NCBI GenBank assembly: GCA_030018315.1
Contig: JASEGA010000007.1
Span: 1 to 64,000 of the forward strand
DNA: 64,000 nt
Source: a bacterium
GTDB taxonomy: Bacteria; Hydrothermota; UBA3073; JACQXS01; JAGMCI01
Direction: 5' to 3'
Part shown: piece after piece, positions 57,723 to 64,000 of the stretch
Position numbering within the stretch: the first letter of the stretch is position 1
How the letters are laid out: each line of letters opens with the position of its first letter
The notes under the pieces: model-generated
Told to the model about the DNA's origin: nothing
Database searches by the model: none
Seen by the model: only the letters and a program-made list of their open reading frames with translations
Translations under genes and position numbers: made by a program

Positions 57723-59378
57723 TCATTCCATTAAAAGCAGTTGCTTGGTTAGACTCCTATTCCCAACTTGTAGCTTACAGAAGTATACACCACTTGGTAA
57801 TAGCTTGCCACTCTCATCTCTGCCATCCCAGACAACAGTTATTGGGTTCATCCCGATTTTATCGGGATTGAGCTCGGGTAGTTTTGGGTCTCCTGACCCA
57901 AAAGACTTAACTAATCTGCCAGTTAGGTCATAAATCGTTAATCTGTAATCTGTACTCTGTAATCTGTAATCTATACTTTGTATTCTGATTTCTGTTTTTC
58001 TGCTGAATGGATTAGGATAGACTTCTAATTTTACACTTTGCACTTCTAACTTTGAACTTTGAACTTCCTCAATACCCATATTAGTATTTTCAAATAGATA
58101 ATTGCCAGAGAGGGCAAGTTCCATATCTATTGAGTAAGTGTATTCAACTGTCAAAATATTACCAGAATCGGGCATATTCTTAAGTGTAAACCAGCCAGCT
58201 ACCAAATCATAACAGTAATCACTAATTGGAACCGTATCATTATTAACCTTTATCACTTGTAACTTATGAACCGGGTAATGCGATAAGTAGAATAATTTCT
58301 TTGTCCCATCAACTGTAAATGTATCTATACTTGCAACAAGCCCATCATTGTCAACATCACCCCACGCTACATTATGTATACCACTGACATTTGAGAACCA
58401 ATCAGGCCAAGCAATTAGACTGCCATTATTATTTGCATAGACACAAGCAGCACGTCCTATGTTTGCACACGCTAAATCCATATAACCATCACCATCTACA
58501 TCACCAAATGCTACCCCTATAGAGTTGTAGACATCAGCTGATACCCATGATGGACTTGTCTCAAGTGTTCCACCTGTATTCATAAAGATAAAGTTAGGAG
58601 CATCTTCCATAGCCGCACCTGCCCCATTTCCACAAGCTACATCAAGCCAGCCATCGTTGTTTACATCAGCAACTGACACACCACCGACTGGAAGAATTTG
58701 TGGTGTCTCAGAAGTCCAAGAAGCTGTAGTCTCAAGTGTTCCATTGTGGTTATAATATACTCTTAACATAGGCTTTGCCCAGTTAATATTACCAACTACA
58801 AGGTCAAGCCAGCCATCGTTATTTATATCTGCCCAGGCACCACCTGAAAAGTCAATATCGTGGTCATTAGCCTGCCATGAAGGATTAGACTCAAGTACTC
58901 CATTATTATTGTAAAATACACAAGGATATTGTAGCATATCAATAGCAGCTAAATCCAAATCACCATCATTGTCTACATCAGCCCAACCAGCCCAGCAGCC
59001 ACCCTTTGAGCCTACCCATACCGGACTAGTACTTATGGAGCCAGCCTCATTTTTGTACAGTTTTAGCCTACCACCTAAAAATTGACAATTCGCTATTACC
59101 AAATCTAAGTCACTATCATTATCATAATCAGCCCAAGCACACCATACAGAAGGGTCAAAATCAGCCGATTGCCATACTGGGAATGTGTCAAGTATACCAT
59201 GTTTATTCATAAAGATGTAGTTAGGATATGCCTCCCTAGCAACTGATAAATCAAGCCAGCCATCATTGTTGAAATCAGCTAAACTGATACCACGTGCCTT
59301 ATCATCATAATAAGACCAGCGAGGGGCAGGATTTAATGGAACCAATTGCATAATCCATAGCATTAATATTGCTACCAT
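57723..59378 (-). CDS. FG-GAP/VCBS-repeat T9SS cargo protein
   Basis: The 551-residue protein has a short signal peptide followed by FG-GAP/VCBS-type repeats, each with a calcium-binding D.N.DG.LD loop: ADFNNDGWLDLSVA, ADYDNDSDLDLVIA, ADVDNDGDLDLAA, ADINNDGWLDLVVG, ADVNNDGWLDVACG, GDVDGDGYMDLAC, GDVDNDG. This predicts a seven-bladed calcium-stabilised propeller. A short beta domain (about 345-430) and a T9SS sorting domain (VYPNPFSRKTEIRIQ, IYDLTGRLVKSF, SGVYFCKLQ) complete it. The sorting domain is enlarged by heptamer repeats and two palindromes. A GGGGG run precedes the ATG. Confidence 0.9.
   Translation of the reverse strand: MVAILMLWIMQLVPLNPAPRWSYYDDKARGISLADFNNDGWLDLSVAREAYPNYIFMNKHGILDTFPVWQSADFDPSVWCAWADYDNDSDLDLVIANCQFLGGRLKLYKNEAGSISTSPVWVGSKGGCWAGWADVDNDGDLDLAAIDMLQYPCVFYNNNGVLESNPSWQANDHDIDFSGGAWADINNDGWLDLVVGNINWAKPMLRVYYNHNGTLETTASWTSETPQILPVGGVSVADVNNDGWLDVACGNGAGAAMEDAPNFIFMNTGGTLETSPSWVSADVYNSIGVAFGDVDGDGYMDLACANIGRAACVYANNNGSLIAWPDWFSNVSGIHNVAWGDVDNDGLVASIDTFTVDGTKKLFYLSHYPVHKLQVIKVNNDTVPISDYCYDLVAGWFTLKNMPDSGNILTVEYTYSIDMELALSGNYLFENTNMGIEEVQSSKLEVQSVKLEVYPNPFSRKTEIRIQSIDYRLQSTDYRLTIYDLTGRLVKSFGSGDPKLPELNPDKIGMNPITVVWDGRDESGKLLPSGVYFCKLQVGNRSLTKQLLLME
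57850..57903 (+). repeat. Two adjacent in-frame hairpins in a sorting domain
   Basis: ATCCCGAT/ATCGGGAT around TTT (57850-57868), and TTTTGGGTC/GACCCAAAA around TCCT (57882-57903). Together they encode most of the extra loop FGSGDPKLPELNPDKIGM between GRLVKS and VVWDG. Confidence 0.75.
57939..57994 (+). repeat. Heptamer tandem repeat (8 units) in a sorting domain
   Basis: Eight consecutive 7-nt units of the TAATCTG type. On the coding strand they encode RIQSIDYRLQSTDYRLT. It differs at one base from the repeat at 59823-59878. Confidence 0.9.
58021..58069 (+). repeat. Heptamer tandem repeat (7 units) before YPNPF
   Basis: ACTTCTA, ATTTTAC, ACTTTGC, ACTTCTA, ACTTTGA, ACTTTGA, ACTTCCT. It encodes EVQSSKLEVQSVKLEV, the linker leading into the sorting domain. 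Confidence 0.85.
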
Positions 59379-59395
59379 TTTACACCCCCTTTTAC

Positions 59396-59426
59396 AAACT
59401 CATCCCAACTTTGTCGGGATAAGTTT
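59396..59426. repeat. Intergenic hairpin, CATCCCAACTTTGTCGGGAT
   Basis: AAACT.ATCCC and GGGAT.AGTTT arms around AACTTTGT. It is related to the ATCCCGAT hairpin at 57850, and lies 18 nt upstream of the FG-GAP gene start. Confidence 0.6.
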
Positions 59427-59490
59427 TACCTCGAAAAATATAGCCCATTTCCTTCTATATCACACAATCATAGACATCACCACCTTCTTA

Positions 59491-59622
59491 AAATTCTAAA
59501 TCCCAATTTCTAAATCCTAAACAAATCTCAACCCCGAAATCCCAATGTTCCAAACTGTTTGGAATTTTGAAAAATTGAGAATTAGAATTTGTTTAGAGTT
59601 TAGGATTTTGGATTTAGAATTT
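59491..59622. repeat. Long inverted-repeat element, copy 2
   Basis: The outer arms AAATTCTAAATCC and GGATTTAGAATTT are perfect, CTAAACAAAT pairs with ATTTGTTTAG further in, and the centre TTCCAAAC T GTTTGGAA is perfect. It is a 132-nt element between two cargo genes and is related to 57563-57709. Confidence 0.8.
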
Positions 59623-59633
59623 ATCATAGCATC

Positions 59634-61583
59634 TTACCTTAGCATAAGCAATTGCTTGGTTATGCTCTTATTACCCACTTTTAACTTGCAAAAATAGATT
59701 CCAGAACCTACCTCTTTACCAGAAAAATCTTTACCATCCCAGCTAATAGAGTTAATTAGTTGATTAGTTGATTGGTTAACTAGTAAGGAGCGAACTAATC
59801 TGCCAGCTAAGTCATAAATCATTAATCTGTAATCTGTAATCTGTAATCTGTAATCTATACTTTGTATTCTGATTTCTGTAGTTCTGGTGAATGGATTAGG
59901 ATAGATTTCCAATTTGGGCCCACTTATCACTGATTGTAATTTAGTATTTTCCTCAATTCCAGGTGGTCCAGTCGCTATAGTGAATGTGGCATCACTTGAA
60001 TCAGTGGTCTCACTCCAAGGCGTATAATATATTTGCACCTTTGCTTGATTTGTAGGTGTATTGGGAACTTTCCATGAATATACACCGTCATCAGGGTCGC
60101 TATAATCTATTACAGACCAACTTGTGCCATTGAAATAGTGGATTACGACATCACCACTTAACCCAGTTGTCACCCATTTAATATCATAAGTTGAATCTAC
60201 TCTCAACCATTCACCACCATTAGGATATAAAATTTGGATTTGACGGCAGATAATAAAGTTGACATCACTATAATCATTAATGGAAGGTTCACTAATAACT
60301 GTTATTTTTACCTTGTAGTTAGTATCAGGAGTACAAGATGTCGGTACAGTCCATGAGTATAAACTATCATTTTGAGTACTACTCGCTATGGTTTCAAATA
60401 AGCTACCACCCTTATACAACTCAAGCTTTACATCACCACCTACAGTTGTTATCCACTTTATATCGTAGGGCTTCCCTATTACCCAGCATAGCTTACTGTT
60501 AGGCGATGTTACCTCTATTGCCCTTATAGTGAAGTTGGCATCACTTGCATCAGTATTAGTGGGGATACAGCTTGTATGCGTTACCTTCACTCTACCCTGA
60601 GTTGTAGGTTTGTTTGGGACTGTCCATGAATATAAACCATCATCAGGTGTGCTCTTAATTATCGTATTCCACAATGAGCCGCCATTAGTAGAGTAATCTA
60701 TTCTGACATCGCCACCTCCACCTGAAGTATTCCATGTAATGTTATATGATTGACCACCATTTAAGACTTCACCCCCATTTGGTAATACTACTTGAACATT
60801 TTGACATATGCTAAAGTTCGTATTACTATAGGTATAAATGGATGGAGCACTCACACTTATAATTTTTACCTTATAATCTGAGCCCGGCTCCTGAGTTGCA
60901 GGTATACTCCATGAGTATAGACTATCATTTTCAGTGCTACTACTTATAGTGCTATTTAAGCTACCTCCTTTATACAACTCTATCTTTACATCACCAGTGA
61001 CGCCTGCACTTAACCAGCTTATGTTATGTAAATTACCCCTCATCCAATGCTCACCACCAGTTGGCGACCTAATTAATATTGCAGGTGAATTATAATAGCC
61101 ATCAGCTCTTTTGTGTATTATTGGTTGTGCACTCGGTGAGGCAAGGTCAACATCCCCTAAATGTAATATTGAGCCCCTACCACTTACAACTACTCTCCAT
61201 ACTATTGCAAAAAGTTTACCATTACCATCAAGACCAGGATTTGGAGACAGACAAGCACATGCTACCCATAACCAGCCCTCAGTATTGTTTATATCTCTCT
61301 TTATCCAAAAGACATTGCCACTGTTACTTAAGGCTGTACTATCAATAATCCTATCACAAGTTATCACTGATGGGTCAAAGTATAGCTTGACATCAAACCC
61401 GTACAGATTTGGACTGGTAGTACTCTCCATATAATAAACTGAATCCCTAAAAGTAGAGCCAGCCGATAAACCAGTCTGCGTCTCAGGTGATACAGATACA
61501 AGCGGTGTATCAATAAGACTCGGACTCTTTTGAGTACTAAAATTTACCCCTATAAGAACTATCAATAGAACAAAATTATACAT
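59634..61583 (-). CDS. T9SS cargo with cohesin-like domain and four KNH/Ser-Thr-rich Ig-like repeats
   Basis: The 649-residue protein has a signal peptide and a cohesin/CBM-like domain (about 30-165: SVSPETQTGLSAGSTFRDSV, LYGFDVKLYFDPSVITCDRI). The same domain type is near the C-terminus of the first gene in the window. Four repeats of about 90 residues follow (about 172-530), each with the pattern P.GGE....G..Y.I.W...G..GDV.I.......L...I..ST..D..YSW..P. These match the KNH/Kre9-type Ig-like domain. A T9SS sorting domain ends it (IYPNPFTRTTEIRIQ, IYDLAGRLVRS). A strong GAGAGGGGGG SD sets the start. Confidence 0.87.
   Translation of the reverse strand: MYNFVLLIVLIGVNFSTQKSPSLIDTPLVSVSPETQTGLSAGSTFRDSVYYMESTTSPNLYGFDVKLYFDPSVITCDRIIDSTALSNSGNVFWIKRDINNTEGWLWVACACLSPNPGLDGNGKLFAIVWRVVVSGRGSILHLGDVDLASPSAQPIIHKRADGYYNSPAILIRSPTGGEHWMRGNLHNISWLSAGVTGDVKIELYKGGSLNSTISSSTENDSLYSWSIPATQEPGSDYKVKIISVSAPSIYTYSNTNFSICQNVQVVLPNGGEVLNGGQSYNITWNTSGGGGDVRIDYSTNGGSLWNTIIKSTPDDGLYSWTVPNKPTTQGRVKVTHTSCIPTNTDASDANFTIRAIEVTSPNSKLCWVIGKPYDIKWITTVGGDVKLELYKGGSLFETIASSTQNDSLYSWTVPTSCTPDTNYKVKITVISEPSINDYSDVNFIICRQIQILYPNGGEWLRVDSTYDIKWVTTGLSGDVVIHYFNGTSWSVIDYSDPDDGVYSWKVPNTPTNQAKVQIYYTPWSETTDSSDATFTIATGPPGIEENTKLQSVISGPKLEIYPNPFTRTTEIRIQSIDYRLQITDYRLMIYDLAGRLVRSLLVNQSTNQLINSISWDGKDFSGKEVGSGIYFCKLKVGNKSITKQLLMLR
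59751..59790 (+). repeat. Octamer tandem repeat (5 units) in a sorting domain
   Basis: GTTAATTA, GTTGATTA, GTTGATTG, GTTAACTA, GTAAGGAG. On the coding strand it forms the loop RSLLVNQSTNQLINSI between the two halves of the sorting domain. Confidence 0.8.
59823..59878 (+). repeat. Heptamer tandem repeat (8 units) in a sorting domain
   Basis: TAATCTG four times, then TAATCTA, TACTTTG, TATTCTG, ATTTCTG. It encodes RIQSIDYRLQITDYRLM in the gene at 59634. Confidence 0.9.
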
Positions 61584-61626
61584 TTTCCCCCCTCTCTTAA
61601 ACTATTGTTTATAGTTTTTAAATCTA

Positions 61627-61655
61627 TATTTACAATACTAACTGAAATTTGTCAA
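61627..61655 (-). promoter_or_regulatory. Promoter of the 59634-61583 cargo gene
   Basis: On the minus strand, TTGACA (61650-61655), a 17-nt spacer and TAAATA (61627-61632). The leader of about 38 nt contains a strong SD. Confidence 0.6.
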
Positions 61656-61680
61656 GTCATTTTTGCCTTCTTCTATGACA

Positions 61681-64000
61681 TTACCTTAATAAAAGCACTT
61701 GTTTAGTTAGATTCTCATCACCTACTTGTAACTTACAAAAGTAGATACCACTTGGCAGTCTATTCCCACTATCATCTGTGCCGTCCCACGAAATAGTAAC
61801 AGTATGGTAAGGCTTCAGCCTTGCAAAAGATTTGACTAATCTACCTGCTAAGTCGTAAATACTCAATCTGACTTCTGACTTCTGTCCTCTGGTTTCTGGT
61901 AACTGATAACTGATAACTGTAGACTGACCGAATGGATTGGGTCGTATGTAGAGGTAAGGGCTACAAATTGGTAATGTAGTTGTCTCTTCTATTCCTGGAA
62001 TAGTATAAATGAGACCCCATACTCGTTCTGTAGAGTATGGAGCGGGTGTAAATCTATACCATGTAATAAAGAATTCATCATCCGGTCCCTTTGCAATTGA
62101 TGGTGCGTATTGGTCATAAGGCTGAATAGAGATTGGTATACCACCCGGGTCCAATACTTCACCACTCGTTGTCACTCTTGCACCATAAATGTCTGTATCC
62201 ACATTACGCTGGTCACACCAGCACACTAAATAATTAGTGCCATCAAATGTAACTACTGGATACCATCTTGGTGCCATCCCTGAAGAGATAACAATTGCGT
62301 TAGGGTCTAAGACTTCGCCATCTATACTTACACGTGTCCCATGTATACCCCACTTCCCAGTGTATGGGTCATACCACGCCCATACAACTAAATAATTCTT
62401 ACCATCAAAGCCGACTGCCGGATATCCTTTATTTCCTGTCTCAAGTGATATCCGCATGCCGTTATGGTCAAGAACCGTGCCTTGTAGACTAATTCTTGCA
62501 CCGTAGATTTCAAAGTGTCTACCATCATCTCTACTATCATGCCATACTACTAAATAATTACTGGCCCCAAAAGCAACTTCAGTAAAACCACTACCACCCT
62601 GGTTGTATGGGACATGATGGGTAATATTAAGATGCGCAACAACATTACCCTCTGGGGTTACCATTGCACCGTAAACCTCACCTTCACACTCAGGGAAAAA
62701 ATCAGCTGCATCGTCGTAGACTACAAGATACCTATCTTTACCAAAAGCTACCTTAGGATACCAGAGGTCAACACCAGTGAAATCAATAAGGATTCCAGCA
62801 GGATCCAATACTGCACCTCCTTGACTAACTCTTGCCCCATAAATGCTATAATAAAAGCCACTCCTAAAATCCATCCATACTGTTAGGTAATTCGTACCAT
62901 CAAATGCTACACGTGCCCCATATTGCCAAGAGTGAGCAGTTGAAATAGGGATAGCAACTGTATCTAAGAATTCACCATATTGATTCATACGTTTACCGTA
63001 AATATCCCATTCAGTAGATATGCTCCTATAATCTTGCCATGCAGCAAAGTAATTTGTCCCATCCCATAAAACTGATGGCAGAATCTGGGTATTAGAAGCC
63101 CATGAAAAATTAATCCCTGCCAGGTCTAATACATCACCACCTACTGATATACGAGAGCCAAAAATATCGCTTGCACTCCCAATCCTAAATTTATCCCAAG
63201 CCACTAAGTAATTTATACCATCAAATGCTACACTCGGATTACGATTCATTGGATATGACTCAGCTTGTGTAATCCTAATACCTAAAGTGTCTAAAACAGT
63301 GCCATCGCCAGCTACCCTCGCAGCATAGATGTGTGGGTACCACTGATGGTCTCTGTCATCAGTCCACGCTATGAGATAATTAGTCCCATCAAATGCTACA
63401 ACTGGCCCACTTTGGGAGTTAGGGGCAGTAGAGACAGGGATGCTGACAGTATCTAATACTACACCATCTTTGCTAACTCTAGCCCCATAAATATCAGGCC
63501 TGTACTGGTTAGTTTGGTCCTCCCACACAACCATATAGTTAGAGCCACCAAAAGCAACTGAAGGCCAGCAGCAAGGAGCGGGAGTAGTCTCAATAGGAAT
63601 ACCTACACTGTCAATCACAGTGCCAGCAGTTGTTACTCTCGTACAATAGATATCATAGTTGCCACTTCGTTTGTCCATCCACACAACTAAATAATTAGTG
63701 TCATCAAAGCTGACTCTCGGATTAGCTTGAATACTATTTGCTGATGATATAACAAAGCCATTAGGGTCTAACACTACACCTTCCTGGCTTACCCTTGCCC
63801 CATATACATCACTTGCATCCGGTATATACTTAGTCCAGGTCACTAAATAATTAGTGCCGTCAAATGCTACAGATGGTCGTCCCTGATACCCTTGGGCTAC
63901 ACATATCTCAATCCCATACGGGTCTAAGACTTGTCCATCCATGCTAACCCGTGCCCCATATATATCTCCATTATCGTTGCGTTTATCTCCCCATACTACA
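61681..64000 (-). CDS. Large T9SS cargo protein, paralog of 54866-57544 (5' end outside window)
   Basis: The frame stays open through the right edge (upstream codons read WGDKRNDNGDIYGARVS), so the ATG at 63942 is internal and the gene is cut. The visible 770 or so residues consist of repeats of about 45-50 residues with the core FDGTNYLV.W.D.R....DIYGARV...G.VLDP.GI.I, as in the gene at 54866. A T9SS sorting domain follows (IRPNPFGQSTVISYQLP, LSIYDLAGRLVKSF, SGIYFCKLQ). The sorting domain is enlarged by nine heptamer units and a small palindrome. It is probably a surface-exposed propeller-type protein of unknown ligand. Confidence 0.88.
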   Translation of the reverse strand, partial: VVWGDKRNDNGDIYGARVSMDGQVLDPYGIEICVAQGYQGRPSVAFDGTNYLVTWTKYIPDASDVYGARVSQEGVVLDPNGFVISSANSIQANPRVSFDDTNYLVVWMDKRSGNYDIYCTRVTTAGTVIDSVGIPIETTPAPCCWPSVAFGGSNYMVVWEDQTNQYRPDIYGARVSKDGVVLDTVSIPVSTAPNSQSGPVVAFDGTNYLIAWTDDRDHQWYPHIYAARVAGDGTVLDTLGIRITQAESYPMNRNPSVAFDGINYLVAWDKFRIGSASDIFGSRISVGGDVLDLAGINFSWASNTQILPSVLWDGTNYFAAWQDYRSISTEWDIYGKRMNQYGEFLDTVAIPISTAHSWQYGARVAFDGTNYLTVWMDFRSGFYYSIYGARVSQGGAVLDPAGILIDFTGVDLWYPKVAFGKDRYLVVYDDAADFFPECEGEVYGAMVTPEGNVVAHLNITHHVPYNQGGSGFTEVAFGASNYLVVWHDSRDDGRHFEIYGARISLQGTVLDHNGMRISLETGNKGYPAVGFDGKNYLVVWAWYDPYTGKWGIHGTRVSIDGEVLDPNAIVISSGMAPRWYPVVTFDGTNYLVCWCDQRNVDTDIYGARVTTSGEVLDPGGIPISIQPYDQYAPSIAKGPDDEFFITWYRFTPAPYSTERVWGLIYTIPGIEETTTLPICSPYLYIRPNPFGQSTVISYQLPETRGQKSEVRLSIYDLAGRLVKSFARLKPYHTVTISWDGTDDSGNRLPSGIYFCKLQVGDENLTKQVLLLR
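61809..61822. repeat. Small palindrome AAGGCTTCAGCCTT in a sorting domain
   Basis: Six-bp arms AAGGCT/AGCCTT around TC. It contributes the residues ARLKP in the loop after GRLVKSF. Confidence 0.5.
61864..61926 (+). repeat. Heptamer tandem repeat (9 units) in a sorting domain
   Basis: CAATCTG, ACTTCTG, ACTTCTG, TCCTCTG, GTTTCTG, GTAACTG, ATAACTG, ATAACTG, TAGACTG: every unit ends in CTG. On the coding strand it encodes STVISYQLPETRGQKSEVRLS, two core strands of the sorting domain plus the loop between them. Confidence 0.9.

Noticed and set aside
57939-61926. CRISPR array suggested by regular repeats
   Set aside because: The periods are 7 or 8 nt with no spacers, and the repeats are inside protein-coding frames.

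Overview
The window is about 64 kb of low-GC, gene-dense bacterial DNA. Many predicted surface proteins end in a type A C-terminal sorting domain of the type IX secretion system (T9SS), with a YPNPF motif, then YDLxGRLVK, then GIYFCKL. Together with a C25 (gingipain-type) protease, an archaemetzincin, a membrane pyrophosphatase and a split type IV pilus operon, this suggests an uncultured member of the FCB superphylum, most like candidate phylum WOR-3 (Stahlbacteria/Hydrothermae). That placement is inference. No rRNA, CRISPR array or intact insertion sequence is visible. Two tRNA-Pro genes are present. Both window edges cut genes.

Layout. 1-1447: 3' part of a T9SS cargo protein with a dockerin-like segment. 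1.7-8.1 kb (+): DUF2520 protein, recG, a zinc-ribbon/OB protein, a double-ACT protein, a TctA-like permease and a YdjM-like membrane protein, tightly coupled. 8.1-12.3 kb (-): comM, pth, hppA. 12.4-14.4 kb (-): rpsP, khpA, trmD, rplS, yraN (no rimM), then a frameshifted AsnC-type domain gene. 14.5-24.5 kb (-): type IV pilus operon in the order TPR protein, MshEN-DnaA fusion, pilM-pilN fusion, three surface-protein genes, pilO, AMIN-pilP, pilQ. 25-31.9 kb: icd, rmuC, apt, acyP, TIGR00725, tRNA-Pro, pcm, surE, glycosyltransferase, acyltransferase, tRNA-Pro, merR. 31.9-41.1 kb (+): deoB, a decayed metalloprotease pseudogene, a hycI-hypF fusion, a cyclophilin-like gene, purD, a GYD gene, an unknown gene, amzA. 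41.1-54.7 kb: a C25 protease, nfnA-like, holA, a TIM-barrel protein, a half-size TSUP, rplU, secG, two PPIases, a site-2 protease, DUF2905 and a CapD-type dehydratase. 54.9-64 kb (-): an island of four large T9SS cargo genes.

The most unusual features are these. (1) An ATPase in the pilus operon joins the MshEN domain of secretion ATPases to the AAA+ core of DnaA, without the DNA-binding domain. (2) Short palindromic elements sit in frame inside protein genes: three in hycI-hypF, one in deoB, the same 24-nt element in two pilus genes, and others in T9SS sorting domains. (3) Tandem 7-nt (once 8-nt) repeats are written into coding DNA, mainly that of T9SS sorting domains. (4) At least eight genes have a TTGACA/TATATT-type promoter ending only 5-8 nt before the start codon, which predicts leaderless mRNAs. 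One such promoter moves the merR start to a GTG.

Gene starts were moved where signal peptides, Shine-Dalgarno (SD) sequences, stop/start overlaps or promoters made a later start better. This applies to the YdjM-like gene, the small lipoprotein gene, icd, merR, DUF2905 and the 54866-57544 cargo gene.
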